Assembly: GCA_022508445.1 (NCBI GenBank)
Contig: JAFLVG010000013.1
Span: 1 to 50,700 of the forward strand
DNA length: 50,700 nucleotides
Source: Clostridiales bacterium
Lineage (GTDB): Bacteria; Bacillota; Clostridia; Christensenellales; Pumilibacteraceae
Direction of reading: 5' to 3'
Shown here piece by piece: positions 24,694 through 34,993 of the stretch (positions within the stretch are counted from its first letter, which is position 1; every line of letters starts with the position of its first letter). Both the position numbers and the translations under genes were made by a program. The notes under the pieces were generated by a model. It had not been told where the DNA came from, did no database searches, and was given only the letters and a program-made list of their open reading frames with translations.

Positions 24694-24722
24694 ATTATAC
24701 CCACCACCCATTTTATTGTCAA
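24694..24722 (-). promoter_or_regulatory. Full-consensus promoter of the second lipoprotein
   Basis: Minus strand TTGACA (24717-24722), 17-base spacer, TATAAT (24694-24699): both boxes exact. It lies right behind the rpoC terminator and gives a leader of about 30 bases. Confidence 0.9.
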
Positions 24723-24724
24723 GC

Positions 24725-24754
24725 AAAAAGCGAGCGCACTCGGCACTCGCTTTT
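24725..24754 (-). terminator. Intrinsic terminator after rpoC
   Basis: On the minus strand AAAAGCGAG, an 11-base loop, CTCGCTTTT and one further T. It ends the rpoB-rpoC operon 23 bases after the rpoC stop codon. Confidence 0.85.
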
Positions 24755-24776
24755 AATTGTATAATAGTAATAAAAC

Positions 24777-27700
24777 TTACATAGCTTCGCCGTTTTCGTC
24801 GGGCGTTGCCGTGTATTCCTCGCGCATGGGTGCGCGTTCTACGGGGTAAATATTTCTGTACTGCTTGACGCCCGTACCTGCCGGAATGAGCTTACCGATA
24901 ATGACGTTTTCTTTAAGGCCGATGAGCGGATCTACCTTACTCTTGATTGCCGCTTCGGTAAGCACCCTTGCCGTTTCTTGGAAGGACGCCGCGGACAGGA
25001 AGCTGTCCGTTGCAAGCGCGGCTTTGGTTATGCCCAAAAGCGTATGCTTTGCGATACCCGGTCTGCCGTAGTTTTCGATAGCTCTTGTGTTCGCTTCGTC
25101 GAACGTAGCAAGGTCGATCATTTCGCCGGGCAAAAGATCTGTGTCGCCGCTGTTCTCGACGCGCACCTTTTTGAGCATTTGCCGCACGATGACCTCGACG
25201 TGCTTGTCGCTGATATCAACGCCTTGCGAACGGTAGACGGACTGTACCTCTTTCAAGATATATTCCTGAACGTCGTTTCTGCCCTTGGTGCGAAGTATGT
25301 CGCTCGGATTGAGCGGACCTTCGGTGATTGCGTCGCCCGTTTTGATATACGCGCCGTTTGTGATATACGGCTTGAAGTGTGCGCCGTGCGGAATGGAATA
25401 CGAATCCTCGTTGCCGTCGTCGCGCTTGACGATGACGTCGCGCTTGCCGTCCTTTTCGACGATACGGACTTTGCCCTCATGCTCTGCAAGCACCGCAACA
25501 CCTTTCGGGTTTCTCGCTTCGAAAAGCTCCTCGACGCGCGGAAGACCTGTCGTGATATCGTCAGCCGACGCGACGCCGCCCATGTGGAAGGTACGGAGTG
25601 TGAGCTGTGTACCGGGCTCGCCTATACTTTGCGCGGCTATGATACCGACAGCCTCGCCTATTCTTACGGGTGTTGCCGCCGCCATATCTCTGCCGTAGCA
25701 CTTGGCGCAAACGCCGTACTTGCTCTTGCAGGTGAGAACGGTGCGAATCTTGACGTGCGTTATGCCGCACTCGACAATGCGCTTTGCCGTTTGCTCGGAT
25801 ATCATCTCGTTGACGTCGACAAGCACTTCCTTCGTGTTCTTGGGATTGACCACGCGCTCCGCGCTGTATCTGCCCGCCAGACGGTCTTCGAGTTTTTCTA
25901 TGACCTGATTGCCGTCCATGATCGCGTATGTGTCGATGCCCTTGGGCGCGCTTCCCTCGCAGCAATCTTCTTCTCTTACGATAACGTCTTGCGCAACGTC
26001 GACAAGACGTCTTGTGAGGTAACCCGAGTCCGCCGTTTTAAGAGCGGTGTCCGCCAAGCCTTTACGTCCGCCGTGGGTGGAGATGAAGTATTCCAGAACG
26101 GTCATGCCTTCACGGAAGGACGAACGGATGGGAACGTCGAGCGTTTTACCTTGCGGGTTACGCATAAGTCCGCGCATGCCCGAAAGCTGGCTTATCTGCT
26201 TCATGTTACCGCGCGCGCCCGAGGTCGCCATCATGTTGATGGGATTGTACGCGTCGAGCGTTTTTTGGAGCGCGGCAGTGACTTGGTCGTTTGCCTTATT
26301 CCAGATATTGACGACGGCGTTGTAGCGCTCATCCTCTGTGACGAAGCCTCTGTCGTAAAGCTTTTCGATTTTGACGACTTCTTCTTCCGCGGCGTCCAAG
26401 ATCTTGAACTTTTCTTGCGGAATGTGCATGTCGAAAACCGACGTGGTGATAGAGCCGATTGTCGCGTATTTATAACCCATGTCCTTGATAGCGTCGAGAA
26501 CTTCGACGGTTACGGACGCGCCCTTTTTCTTGAACGTGGTATTTACAATGCTCTTGATAACGTCCTTGCTTACGCAGAAGTTAATCTCCGGCTCGAACAG
26601 CTTTTGATAGCTGTCGCGCACAACGTATCCGAGGTCTTGCGGAATGGGCTCGTTGAAAATAAGTCTGCCGACGGTTGTTGAAACCGTGTGGCGGTAAGTC
26701 TTGCCGTCGGGCGAAACAGCGTTATTCGGAATCTCGACGCCGCTCGCTTTGACTTCTTCCACAGAGCGTTCGATACGAACGTTAATGCGCGATTGAAGCT
26801 CGATGTCCTTATTGAAGTATGCCATCTTGGCTTCTTCGGCGTCGCAGAAAGTCATGCCCTCGCCTTTACTGCCGGGCTTATCCATAGTAAGGTAGTAGCT
26901 GCCCATGACCATGTCGAGCGTCGGCGAGCAAACGGGCGCACCGTCCGAAAGCTTCAAGATGTTGTTGGGCGCAAGCATGAGTACGCGCGCCTCGACCTGC
27001 GCTTCTACCGACAGCGGAACGTGAATAGCCATTTGGTCGCCGTCGAAGTCGGCGTTGAACGCGCCGCAAGCAAGCGGATGAAGCTTAATTGCTCTGCCGT
27101 CCACAAGCACCGGCTCGAACGCTTGAATACCGAGCCTGTGAAGCGTGGGCGCACGGTTAAGAAGAACTGGGTGGTCCTTGATGACCTTTTCGAGAACGTT
27201 CCAAACGTCTGCGTCGGCGCGCTCGGCTATGCGCTTAGCAGTCTTTGCATTGTGCGTTTTGCCTTGCGCTACAAGCTCTTTGATTACAAACGGCTTGAAC
27301 AGTTCGAGCGCCATTTCTTTGGGCACGCCGCACTGATAGAATTTGAGTTCGGGACCGACAACGATAACCGAACGACCGGAATAGTCAACGCGCTTGCCGA
27401 GAAGGTTTTGACGGAAGCGCCCCTGCTTGCCGCGGAGCAAGCCCGAAAGGCTTTTGAGCTCGCGGTTGGACGCGCCGGCGATTGCCTTGCCGCGCCTGCC
27501 GTTGTCGATGAGCGAATCGACCGCTTCTTGAAGCATGCGCTTCTCGTTTCTTATAATGATATCGGGTGCGCCGAGCTCCATGAGTCTGCGCAAACGGTTG
27601 TTACGGTTTATAACCCTGCGGTAAAGATCGTTAAGGTCGCTCGTTGCGAATCTGCCACCGTCGAGCGGTACCATGGGACGAAGCTCGGGCGGAAGCACGG

Positions 27701-28397
27701 GAAGAACGTCGAGTACCATCCAGCTCGGCTCTGCACCCGACTTCATGAACGCGTCGAGTATATCCAAGCGCTTGATTGCGCGAAGCTTCTTCTGTCCCGA
27801 AGATTTCTCGACGGTCTCGCGCATTTTCTCGTACTCTTCTTTGACGTTGATGTCCTTTAAGAGCTGGCGTATAGCCTCTGCGCCCATGCCGACCTTAAAC
27901 GCCTTGGGACCGTACTGTTCTTGATACTGGCGGTATTTATCGTCGGAGATGATCTCTTTGTACTGCAAATCGGTAATGCCAGGATCGAGTACGATATAGT
28001 TGACAAAGTACACGACCTGTTCGAGCTGTTTGAGCTGCAAATCGAGAATCAAACCTATTCTGCTCGGCACGCCGCGGAAATACCAAATGTGCGTGACGGG
28101 CGCGGCAAGCTCGATGTGGCCCATGCGCTCGCGGCGCACTTTGCTCGTGGTGACCTCAACGCCGCACTTGTCGCATATGACGCCTTTGTAGCGAATACGT
28201 TTGTACTTACCGCAATAGCATTCCCAATCCTTTGTCGGTCCGAAAATACGCTCGGAGAACAAGCCGTCTTTTTCGGGCTTTTGAGTGCGGTAATTGATAG
28301 TTTCGGGCTTTGTCACTTCGCCGTATGACCACTCGCGAATCTTGTCCGGACTCGCAAGTTGAATCTGCATCGAATCGAAATTATTTAATTCAAACAT
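24777..28397 (-). CDS. rpoC: RNA polymerase beta' subunit
   Basis: 1206 residues, normal for Bacillota. The N-terminal zinc site is visible as [19 protein letters not shown], the clamp and lid follow, and the catalytic [10 protein letters not shown] loop holds the three aspartates for magnesium. Later come the bridge-helix/trigger-loop region around [18 protein letters not shown] and the second zinc cysteines in [15 protein letters not shown]. It lies 11 bases after rpoB and shares its promoter. Confidence 0.98.
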   Translation of the reverse strand: MFELNNFDSMQIQLASPDKIREWSYGEVTKPETINYRTQKPEKDGLFSERIFGPTKDWECYCGKYKRIRYKGVICDKCGVEVTTSKVRRERMGHIELAAPVTHIWYFRGVPSRIGLILDLQLKQLEQVVYFVNYIVLDPGITDLQYKEIISDDKYRQYQEQYGPKAFKVGMGAEAIRQLLKDINVKEEYEKMRETVEKSSGQKKLRAIKRLDILDAFMKSGAEPSWMVLDVLPVLPPELRPMVPLDGGRFATSDLNDLYRRVINRNNRLRRLMELGAPDIIIRNEKRMLQEAVDSLIDNGRRGKAIAGASNRELKSLSGLLRGKQGRFRQNLLGKRVDYSGRSVIVVGPELKFYQCGVPKEMALELFKPFVIKELVAQGKTHNAKTAKRIAERADADVWNVLEKVIKDHPVLLNRAPTLHRLGIQAFEPVLVDGRAIKLHPLACGAFNADFDGDQMAIHVPLSVEAQVEARVLMLAPNNILKLSDGAPVCSPTLDMVMGSYYLTMDKPGSKGEGMTFCDAEEAKMAYFNKDIELQSRINVRIERSVEEVKASGVEIPNNAVSPDGKTYRHTVSTTVGRLIFNEPIPQDLGYVVRDSYQKLFEPEINFCVSKDVIKSIVNTTFKKKGASVTVEVLDAIKDMGYKYATIGSITTSVFDMHIPQEKFKILDAAEEEVVKIEKLYDRGFVTEDERYNAVVNIWNKANDQVTAALQKTLDAYNPINMMATSGARGNMKQISQLSGMRGLMRNPQGKTLDVPIRSSFREGMTVLEYFISTHGGRKGLADTALKTADSGYLTRRLVDVAQDVIVREEDCCEGSAPKGIDTYAIMDGNQVIEKLEDRLAGRYSAERVVNPKNTKEVLVDVNEMISEQTAKRIVECGITHVKIRTVLTCKSKYGVCAKCYGRDMAAATPVRIGEAVGIIAAQSIGEPGTQLTLRTFHMGGVASADDITTGLPRVEELFEARNPKGVAVLAEHEGKVRIVEKDGKRDVIVKRDDGNEDSYSIPHGAHFKPYITNGAYIKTGDAITEGPLNPSDILRTKGRNDVQEYILKEVQSVYRSQGVDISDKHVEVIVRQMLKKVRVENSGDTDLLPGEMIDLATFDEANTRAIENYGRPGIAKHTLLGITKAALATDSFLSAASFQETARVLTEAAIKSKVDPLIGLKENVIIGKLIPAGTGVKQYRNIYPVERAPMREEYTATPDENGEAM

Positions 28398-28408
28398 ATC
28401 GCCTCTCC

Positions 28409-31400
28409 TTAATCTTCGTTATCGGCGTCGTCATCGTCGAACGCTGCGTCGGCAAACGGATCGTTGAGCTCAACTTCCTCGCCGAACAAGCCGTCGCCTT
28501 CGCTGTCTACGGACATGTCCTCATCGTCGTCGAGTCCGCCGAGAATATCGGTTTCCATTTCCACATCGTCGCCCTCGCCGAACAAACTGCTGTCGTAATG
28601 TTTGGGCGTAGGCTCGGCGTCGTACATGACGGGATCGTTGTCCATGAGCTCTTTTATGCCGATTTCTTCCTTGTTCTCGGTGAGTACCTTGACGTCGAGC
28701 GCGAGAGCTTGAAGCTCCTTGATAAGCACCTTGAACGATTCGGGAATGCCGGGCTCGGAGCTGTCCATTCCGCGAATAATGCTGTCGTATGTTTTGGAAC
28801 GTCCGGCAATGTCGTCCGACTTGACCGTCATAATCTCTTGCAAGACGTTGGACGCGCCGTAAGCATACAATGCCCACACCTCCATTTCGCCGAAACGCTG
28901 ACCGCCGTTCTGCGCTTTGCCGCCGAGCGGTTGCTGCGTGACGAGCGAGTACGGACCTGTCGAGCGAGCGTGCATCTTATCGTCTACAAGGTGGATGAGT
29001 TTGAGCATGTACATGTATCCGACAGTCGCGCGGTTCTCGAACGCCTCGCCCGTCCTGCCGTCGTACATCTGTATCTTGCCGTCAACCTCGCCCTCGGGCG
29101 AAACGTAACCGTTCTCGGCAAGAAGCTTTTGAATATCTGACTCAATCGCGCCGTCGAAAACGGGTGTGGAAACTTTCCAGCCCAAAGCCTTTGCGACAAG
29201 TCCCAGGTGAACTTCGAGTACCTGACCTATGTTCATACGGCTGGGAACGCCGAGCGGATTGAGAACAATTTGAAGCGGCGTGCCGTCCGCCATGAAAGGC
29301 ATATCCTCCTCGGGCAAAACGCGTGAAATGACGCCCTTGTTTCCGTGACGTCCCGCCATTTTGTCGCCGACAGAGATTTTACGCTTTTGCGCGATATAGA
29401 CGCGGACGAGCTTGTTGACGCCCGGCTTCATTTCGTCGCGGTTTGCGCGCGTGAACACTTTGACATCCACAACTATACCGCCCTCGCCGTGCGGAACTTT
29501 GAGCGACGTGTCGCGAACTTCTCTCGCTTTGTCGCCGAATATCGCGCGGAGCAAGCGTTCCTCGGGCGTGAGGTCGGTCTCGCCCTTGGGCGTTACCTTA
29601 CCGACGAGTATATCGCCCGAATCGACCTCCGCACCTACGCGGATAATGCCGTCCTCATCGAGGTTTTTGAGCGCCTCGGGGCTTACGTTGGGAATATCTC
29701 TGGTGATTTCCTCCGCACCGAGCTTGGTGTCGCGCGCTTCGATTTCGTGTTTGTTAATATGAATGGACGTGAAAACGTCGTCTTTTGCAATGCGCTCGCT
29801 GATTAAGATAGCGTCCTCGTAGTTGTATCCTTCCCAGCTCATGAAGCCGACGAGCACGTTCTTGCCGAGTGCGAGCTCGGCTTGCGAAGTGGAATGTCCG
29901 TCCGCAATAACCTGCCCCTTTCTTATCTTGTCGCCCTTTGCCACAATGGCGCGCTGATTGATGCAGGTGCCTTGGTTGGAGCCGACAAACTTTTTGAGCA
30001 GATACATTTGACGGTTACCGCCGTCCTCGTTGACTATTATGCGTTCCGCGTCTACGTAATCGACGGTACCCGCCGCTCTCGCTATTACCATAACGCCAGA
30101 GTCGTAAGCTATCTTATGCTCGATACCCGTACCGACGATGGGCGCTTCCGTTTTGAGAAGCGGAACGGCCTGACGTTGCATGTTGGACGCCATGAGCGCG
30201 CGGTGCGAGTCGTCGTTTTCGAGGAACGGGATGAGTGCGGTCGCGACCGAAACCATTTGGCGCGGCGACACGTCGATATAGTCGATACGGTCGCGCGATA
30301 CTTCGCCTATAAGGTCGCGGTAGCGCATCATGACGCGCTCTTTGACGAACCAATTGTTCTCGTCGAGCGGCTCGCTCGCTTGGGCTATCATGTAGCGGTC
30401 CTCTTCGTCGGCAGGCAAATAGTCGACGATGTCGGTGACCTTGTGATTTACTTTATCCACACGTCTGTACGGCGCTTCGATATAGCCGTACTCGTTTATA
30501 CGCGCATAGCTCGAAAGCGACGAGATAAGACCTATGTTCTGACCTTCGGGCGTTTCTATGGGACACATGCGCGAGTAATGCGTGTAGTGAACGTCGCGAA
30601 CCTCGAATGTAACGTGTTCGCGGTTGAGACCGCCTGGGCCGAGCGCCGACAGCTTGCGGCGGTGAGTAAGCTCGGCAATCGGGTTGGTTTCGTCCATGAA
30701 CTGCGAAAGCTGTGAAGATCCGAAAAATTCCTTTATCGCGCTCGACACCGGACGAACGTTGATGAGCGTCTGTGCCGAAATTTCAGATTCCGTTTGCACC
30801 TGCATGCGCTCGCGAACGACGCGTTCCAAGCGCGACATGCCGATGCGGAATTGGTTTTGCAAAAGCTCGCCTACACTGCGCACTCTGCGGTTGCCGAGGT
30901 GGTCGATATTGTCGCACGAGCCGAAGCCCTTGTGCAAGCCCATGATGTAGTTGACCGTCGAAATGACGTCCTCTACTACGATGTGCTTGACAATAAGGTC
31001 GTCGATGTGCTTGGAGCAAAGCTCGGCAAGTTTTTCACGGTTGCCGTCCGCCTCGTCCATGAGCGCTTTGAGCGCAGGATAGTACACCATTTCGTTGATG
31101 CCTATCGAAAGCGGATCTACGTCTATATAGCCGGCGAGATCGACATGATTGTTGCCGATGATATTGAACTCCTCGCCGTTTTCGGTAAGCACCCACACCT
31201 CGTTGATACCTGCGTTCTGAATCTTGACCGCAAGCTCCTCGGTGAGAATGTCCGCCGACGTGTGCGTGGCCTTGTTTTCGGCACGCGCGTACACGACGCC
31301 GTTTTCGTCGATGATATCACGCGCTACGCGGTAGCCGTCCACGCGGTAGCGAAGCGCCATCTTTTTGTTGTATTTATAACGTCCGACGCGCGAAAGATCG

Positions 31401-32260
31401 TACTTGCGGCGGTCGAAGAACATGCCGTAGAGGAAAGACTTAATCGAATCGATTGTCGGAGTTTCGCCGCTTCTCAGCTTGTGGTTAAGTTCAAGCAACG
31501 CACGCTCTTCGTCAAGCGCATGCTTGTCCTCTTTGTCGCCGTAGCGTGCGCACGTCACCTCTATCATCGGATCGTTTGCGAAAATCTTTTTGAGCGCTTC
31601 ATCGTTGCCGAAGCCGCCGTCGGTAACAGCCGAAAGACAGCTCAAAAGCACGGTGGCAAGAACCTTTTTCTGACGGTCTACGCGCACCCACAAAACGCCT
31701 GCCGAATCCTCTTCGAATTCCAGCCACGCGCCGCGCGACGGAATGTTCTGCGCGCTGTAATGCGCTTGTCCGGTCTTGACGTCCTTTTTGTAATCGAAAT
31801 ACACGCCGGGCGAACGAACGAGCTGGCTTATAACGACGCGCTCTGCGCCGTTGATGATGAACGAGCCGGTAGGCGTCATGCGCGGCATATCGCCCATGTA
31901 CACCTCGGAGCGCGTGCTTTCGTCAGTCTCACAATTGCGAAGCCGCACCTTTACGTAGAGCGGAACGGCAAACGTGGCGTCGCGGTCCTTGCACTCCTTC
32001 TCGGTGTAGTTGCGCTTTTGACTGTTGCCCTCGCGGAAACCGAGATAGTAGTCCTCGAAGAATAGCTCGACGCGGTTGGAGTAATCGGTGATTGGCGAAA
32101 AATCGCGCAAAACTTCCCTGATTCCATTGTCGATAAAGTCGTTGTAGGACTTTTTCTGCACTTCGACTAATTCCGGCATATCGATGACTTCGTGAATCTG
32201 CGCAAAGGACATGCGCTCGGTATTGCCGAATTTAACCTTGGAAATCTTTCTTTCAGCCAT
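28409..32260 (-). CDS. rpoB: RNA polymerase beta subunit
   Basis: 1283 residues. The rifampicin region [33 protein letters not shown] looks wild type, and [10 protein letters not shown], the lid contact [12 protein letters not shown] and the C-terminal [21 protein letters not shown] are all present. The last 65 or so residues form a strongly acidic tail (many Asp and Glu, ending DDDDADNED). rplJ/rplL, which precede rpoB in many genomes, are not upstream; rpoB has its own promoter and a leader of about 200 bases. Confidence 0.98.
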   Translation of the reverse strand: MAERKISKVKFGNTERMSFAQIHEVIDMPELVEVQKKSYNDFIDNGIREVLRDFSPITDYSNRVELFFEDYYLGFREGNSQKRNYTEKECKDRDATFAVPLYVKVRLRNCETDESTRSEVYMGDMPRMTPTGSFIINGAERVVISQLVRSPGVYFDYKKDVKTGQAHYSAQNIPSRGAWLEFEEDSAGVLWVRVDRQKKVLATVLLSCLSAVTDGGFGNDEALKKIFANDPMIEVTCARYGDKEDKHALDEERALLELNHKLRSGETPTIDSIKSFLYGMFFDRRKYDLSRVGRYKYNKKMALRYRVDGYRVARDIIDENGVVYARAENKATHTSADILTEELAVKIQNAGINEVWVLTENGEEFNIIGNNHVDLAGYIDVDPLSIGINEMVYYPALKALMDEADGNREKLAELCSKHIDDLIVKHIVVEDVISTVNYIMGLHKGFGSCDNIDHLGNRRVRSVGELLQNQFRIGMSRLERVVRERMQVQTESEISAQTLINVRPVSSAIKEFFGSSQLSQFMDETNPIAELTHRRKLSALGPGGLNREHVTFEVRDVHYTHYSRMCPIETPEGQNIGLISSLSSYARINEYGYIEAPYRRVDKVNHKVTDIVDYLPADEEDRYMIAQASEPLDENNWFVKERVMMRYRDLIGEVSRDRIDYIDVSPRQMVSVATALIPFLENDDSHRALMASNMQRQAVPLLKTEAPIVGTGIEHKIAYDSGVMVIARAAGTVDYVDAERIIVNEDGGNRQMYLLKKFVGSNQGTCINQRAIVAKGDKIRKGQVIADGHSTSQAELALGKNVLVGFMSWEGYNYEDAILISERIAKDDVFTSIHINKHEIEARDTKLGAEEITRDIPNVSPEALKNLDEDGIIRVGAEVDSGDILVGKVTPKGETDLTPEERLLRAIFGDKAREVRDTSLKVPHGEGGIVVDVKVFTRANRDEMKPGVNKLVRVYIAQKRKISVGDKMAGRHGNKGVISRVLPEEDMPFMADGTPLQIVLNPLGVPSRMNIGQVLEVHLGLVAKALGWKVSTPVFDGAIESDIQKLLAENGYVSPEGEVDGKIQMYDGRTGEAFENRATVGYMYMLKLIHLVDDKMHARSTGPYSLVTQQPLGGKAQNGGQRFGEMEVWALYAYGASNVLQEIMTVKSDDIAGRSKTYDSIIRGMDSSEPGIPESFKVLIKELQALALDVKVLTENKEEIGIKELMDNDPVMYDAEPTPKHYDSSLFGEGDDVEMETDILGGLDDDEDMSVDSEGDGLFGEEVELNDPFADAAFDDDDADNED

Positions 32261-32464
32261 ACAAACTCCTAAAAAGGTTATTATTGTTGTAAGCGGCGTG
32301 AGCCGAAAAAATTGTCTGCGCCATTAAAAAGAACGCGCAAAAGCGGAGCGAAAGCTATCCGCACCGCGAAAAAAGTCGTATTAGATGGGAAGAGTGATAA
32401 GCAATCTGATTTGCTCTCTTTGTGGATGATTACGCTCTATGCTCATAAATGGCATATTGCGCAT
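32261..32464 (-). promoter_or_regulatory. Long 5' leader of rpoB with attenuator-like hairpin
   Basis: From the predicted transcription start near 32464 to the ATG, about 200 bases hold no gene. A hairpin with GCGGA/TCCGC arms (32343-32362) is followed by TTTT on the minus strand, resembling a weak terminator. A shorter CGGC/GCCG hairpin lies near 32294-32305. The rest of this 360-base intergenic region up to 32620 holds only the rpoB and divIC promoters, which diverge. Confidence 0.45.
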
Positions 32465-32470
32465 TTTGTT

Positions 32471-32499
32471 ATTTTATCACAATTTGTCAAGGCTGTCAA
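32471..32499 (-). promoter_or_regulatory. Vegetative promoter of rpoB-rpoC
   Basis: Minus strand TTGACA (32494-32499), 17-base spacer, TAAAAT (32471-32476). A second TTGACA lies within the spacer but at the wrong distance. Confidence 0.85.
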
Positions 32500-32583
32500 A
32501 CATATTTCGGGCTTATTTCAAATCTTTTTTATAAAGTTTTAGAATGATTAGGCATTTACCGACTGCAAAACTTACAAAAATGC

Positions 32584-32612
32584 TTGACACGGCGCATATA
32601 TGGTGATAAACT
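32584..32612 (+). promoter_or_regulatory. Promoter of divIC, possibly leaderless
   Basis: TTGACA (32584-32589), 17-base spacer, TAAACT (32607-32612), then eight bases to the ATG at 32621. Confidence 0.7.
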
Positions 32613-32620
32613 GACGGTGT

Positions 32621-32914
32621 ATGGCAAGTAACGGAAAACAAGATATGAATAAATCGGTCATCAAGATTGTGGTTGCGGCAGGCGCAGTACTCCTTGTGTT
32701 GCTTATCATTGCGCTCATCGTCAACCTTGTGCGGCTGTCTGCGGCAAACGACCGCAAGGACGCGCTTGCAAGTCAAAACGCAAGGCTCGAACGGCTCATC
32801 GACCAAAATTCAAGCATGATCGAATATTGCCAATCTTCCGAGTTCATAACCGAATACGCTCGCGCCATACTCGATATGATATATCGCGGCGAAACGGTTA
32901 TCGGAGGCAACTGA
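32621..32914 (+). CDS. divIC: Septum formation initiator (DivIC/FtsB family)
   Basis: 97 residues. A short cytoplasmic N-terminus, one membrane helix (about 14-38, IVVAAGAVLLVLLIIALIV), a coiled-coil stretch (about 42-68), then the family ending SSEFITEYARAILDMIYRGETV. DivIC/FtsB proteins join FtsL and DivIB at the division site. The first ATG (32621) gives an almost leaderless mRNA. An alternative ATG at 32645 has only a weak GGAAA upstream. In Bacillus divIC also lies near the origin. A terminator separates it from the ppx gene. Confidence 0.82.
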   Translation: MASNGKQDMNKSVIKIVVAAGAVLLVLLIIALIVNLVRLSAANDRKDALASQNARLERLIDQNSSMIEYCQSSEFITEYARAILDMIYRGETVIGGN

Positions 32915-32922
32915 TTTGTCAC

Positions 32923-32949
32923 AACCGCCGCTCATTACGGCGGTTTTTT
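32923..32949 (+). terminator. Intrinsic terminator after divIC
   Basis: AACCGCCG, loop CTCATTA, CGGCGGTT and more T (six T in total). It sits between divIC and the ppx/gppA gene, so the latter may depend on readthrough; I found no clear promoter in the short remaining gap. Confidence 0.9.
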
Positions 32950-32978
32950 GATGTGTAATTAACGGTAAAGGAGTTTTT

Positions 32979-33815
32979 ATGCGCGCGGCTATCGATATAG
33001 GCTCTAACTCGGTTAGGCTTGCGATATCGGACGGTACGACACGCTCGATAATAACAAAGCTTGCCGACGGCATAGAGAAAACGGGCAAGCTCTCACCTGC
33101 CGGCATTTCGGCAACCGTTTCGGCACTCGATGAATTTACTGCGATATGCCGCGAACGCGGTTGCGGCAAAGTTGTCGTTTTTGCAACCGAGGCCGTGAGA
33201 AGAGCGGAGGACGGCAAAGATTTTTGCGCGCTTGCCGCTTTGAAAACGGGACTGCAAATAACCGTTCTTTCACCGGACGAGGAAGCGCGACTTGCGCTTG
33301 CCGGCGTGACAAAACCCATCGGTGCTGTAACAGTATGCGATCTCGGCGGCGGAAGCATGGAAGTAATATGTTCATCGGACGGCAAAACGCCGAGCTATGC
33401 AAAAAGCTTGCCGCTCGGCGTTGTAGTTATGAAAAATAAGTTTGACGGCGATTACCGGTCGGCGATCGATCAAATGCCGCAGCTCGTCGGCGAATACGGA
33501 AACGTACCGCACTACCCCGTCGTCATTTCGGGCGGAAGCGCATGCGCAATCGCCGCAGGTATACTTAATCTCGAAGTTTACGACAAACAAAAGGTATCTG
33601 CGAAGTTCACGGCAAAGCAGCTCGACGATAATATGCCGATTTTTTTAAGTCCGAGACTGTCAGTCCTTCGTCCGGTTTGCCGCAAACGCGCCGACACATT
33701 GCCTTACGGCGCTATCGTCATACAAGCGCTTTTAAACCATCTACATGCGACCGAGTTCTACGTATCTGACGCAGGCAATCTCGAAGCGGTGTTAAATGGA
33801 TATGATATAGCCTGA
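32979..33815 (+). CDS. Ppx/GppA family phosphatase
   Basis: 278 residues, only the Ppx-GppA actin-like ATPase-fold domain without the HD-type C-terminal part. It starts AAIDIGSNSVRLAI and has TEAVRRA and VCDLGGGSMEV, the two phosphate-binding loops, plus VISGGSACAIAAG. Such proteins hydrolyse polyphosphate or (p)ppGpp; which one is not clear from sequence. AAAGGAG precedes the ATG. The gene converges on gerQ with one base between the two stop codons. Confidence 0.9.
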   Translation: MRAAIDIGSNSVRLAISDGTTRSIITKLADGIEKTGKLSPAGISATVSALDEFTAICRERGCGKVVVFATEAVRRAEDGKDFCALAALKTGLQITVLSPDEEARLALAGVTKPIGAVTVCDLGGGSMEVICSSDGKTPSYAKSLPLGVVVMKNKFDGDYRSAIDQMPQLVGEYGNVPHYPVVISGGSACAIAAGILNLEVYDKQKVSAKFTAKQLDDNMPIFLSPRLSVLRPVCRKRADTLPYGAIVIQALLNHLHATEFYVSDAGNLEAVLNGYDIA

Positions 33816-33816
33816 T

Positions 33817-34086
33817 TTAATAGAATGTGACGAATTTAACCGAATAGATGTCGCAAAGGCATATTTTGTCGCCGCACGTTACGCCGACGTATGCGTTGCC
33901 GACTATGTATATATCGCCGCAAATACCGCGCACAGTGCCATCGAACAAAGCGGTTTCGATTTTTGCGCGCTTGCCTATATTGGCCGCAAAGAGCTGTTTC
34001 CACAGTCCGATATTGTTATCCGAATTATAATCGGGCAACGGGTCGGGAATGTTGATTTCCACAGGTCTGTTGTTTTCGCAATCCAT
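33817..34086 (-). CDS. gerQ: GerQ-like spore coat protein
   Basis: 89 residues. The core WKQLFAANIGKRAKIETAL (29-47), FDGTVRGICGDIYIV and the ending KICLCDIYSVKFVTF match the C-terminal half of GerQ (YwdL), where a conserved N-x-GK is followed by short beta strands. The Gln-rich N-terminal half seen in Bacillus is absent. GerQ is needed to place CwlJ in the coat, and here the gene lies directly after cwlJ as in Bacillus. GGAGG precedes the ATG. The context raises my confidence; sequence alone would leave it a weak call. Confidence 0.65.
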   Translation of the reverse strand: MDCENNRPVEINIPDPLPDYNSDNNIGLWKQLFAANIGKRAKIETALFDGTVRGICGDIYIVGNAYVGVTCGDKICLCDIYSVKFVTFY

Positions 34087-34125
34087 ATTTATGCCTCCGT
34101 TTTGGAATTTTTAACTAATCATACA

Positions 34126-34153
34126 GCGCCGGTCGATTATCGAAGTCCGGCGC
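34126..34153 (-). repeat. Inverted repeat between cwlJ and gerQ
   Basis: GCGCCGG (34126-34132) and CCGGCGC (34147-34153) with a 14-base loop, inside the 75-base gap. No T-run follows, so it may stabilise or space the mRNA rather than end it. Confidence 0.5.
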
Positions 34154-34161
34154 AAAACGTT

Positions 34162-34572
34162 TCAGGTCGAATAATAGCTGCTCGTCGGCGAATAGAAGCA
34201 GTGGTCGCCTATACGCGTCCGTAAAAATCCGTTGTTGTTGGGAAAATTGCTTCGGCATGTCGCCGAATACGGGTTGAAAAACCACAACGCGTCCGCAGTA
34301 GCGTCAAGCCTACCACCGCTTATCGCCCATTGCGCAATATCGTAATGCACGGGCTCGGGCGTGATGTTGAATATGCTCTGCTGCTGATTTGTCGCGCACT
34401 CGAACTGGCGCGGCGCGAAAATCACGTCGCGTATGGTGTTGTACCTGCCGTACTCGCCTTGGCTCTGATTCACTCTATTCATGATTACAGACGCGACGGC
34501 GCGCATGCCGCTGTCACCCTCGCCGCCAGCTTCGCACTTTATAAGCCGTGCCAAAAGTTCCAATTCGCCCAT
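34162..34572 (-). CDS. cwlJ: Spore cortex-lytic hydrolase, CwlJ type
   Basis: 136 residues of the SleB/CwlJ hydrolase family (Hydrolase_2). It starts ELELLARLIKCEAGGEGDSGMRAVASVIMNRV with the catalytic Glu14, and ends with DHCFYSPT, close to the CwlJ ending. No signal peptide, as in CwlJ, which acts from the coat on cortex peptidoglycan during germination. The start lacks a good ribosome binding site. CATAAACAA about 20 bases upstream resembles a sporulation sigma-K -10 box, which is uncertain. gerQ follows. Confidence 0.88.
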   Translation of the reverse strand: MGELELLARLIKCEAGGEGDSGMRAVASVIMNRVNQSQGEYGRYNTIRDVIFAPRQFECATNQQQSIFNITPEPVHYDIAQWAISGGRLDATADALWFFNPYSATCRSNFPNNNGFLRTRIGDHCFYSPTSSYYST

Positions 34573-34612
34573 AGCAATATTTGTTTATGCGCGCACAATA
34601 TTTTTTGTGCAA

Positions 34613-34635
34613 ACAAAAACACGCCGAGGCGTGTT
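34613..34635 (-). terminator. Intrinsic terminator after the MGMT-like gene
   Basis: On the minus strand AACACGC, loop CTCG, GCGTGTT then TTTGTTT. It closes the operon that ends with the MGMT-like gene. Confidence 0.8.
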
Positions 34636-34681
34636 AAAAAATAACGATTGGGACTATAAATCGGATACCGTTTATTGAAAA

Positions 34682-34993
34682 TCATCCGCGAAATTGATAT
34701 TTTTCGAGATCGACGACGCCGTCAATAACCTGCACGCCCTCTTGTTCGAGCATGCGCGCTTGCACCGAAGGTCCGCCGAACGCGAACTCGGGCGCGAGTG
34801 CGCCTTTGCCGTTGACCACGCGGTGACAAGGTACCAGCCCGAAATACGGATTTACGTGCAACGCGTTTCCGACGGCTCGCGCCGCGTCGCGGTGTCCGGA
34901 CATTAGCGCGATCTGACCGTATGTCGCAACCTTTCCGCACGGCACTTTCATGACCGCATCGTATACGTCATTTTGAAAGCTCGTTACTTTCAT
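34682..34993 (-). CDS. Short MGMT-family protein with active-site cysteine
   Basis: 103 residues, only the DNA-binding/methyl-acceptor half of O6-methylguanine-DNA methyltransferase. The helix-turn-helix VPCGKVATYGQIA and ARAVGNAL (DNA-flipping Arg) precede LVPCHRVV with Cys56. Short relatives (alkyltransferase-like proteins) usually have Trp in place of this Cys, so this protein may still accept an alkyl group. Its ATG overlaps the stop codon of the DUF3737 gene (TGATG). Confidence 0.85.
   Translation of the reverse strand: MKVTSFQNDVYDAVMKVPCGKVATYGQIALMSGHRDAARAVGNALHVNPYFGLVPCHRVVNGKGALAPEFAFGGPSVQARMLEQEGVQVIDGVVDLEKYQFRG

Noticed and set aside
24978-27860. Long open frames on the plus strand opposite rpoC (567 and 390 residues)
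   Set aside because: They mirror the codon pattern of rpoC, have no ribosome binding site or recognisable domain, and are shadows of a highly conserved gene.
30794-32065. 423-residue open frame opposite rpoB
   Set aside because: Antisense shadow; composition is rich in Arg, His and Val from reversed codons, with no family match.
28409-32260. Rifampicin-resistance change in rpoB
   Set aside because: The resistance region reads as wild type at the positions I can compare.
32312-32542. 76-residue frame in the rpoB-divIC gap
   Set aside because: It covers the rpoB promoter and leader, lacks an ATG with a ribosome binding site and resembles nothing known.
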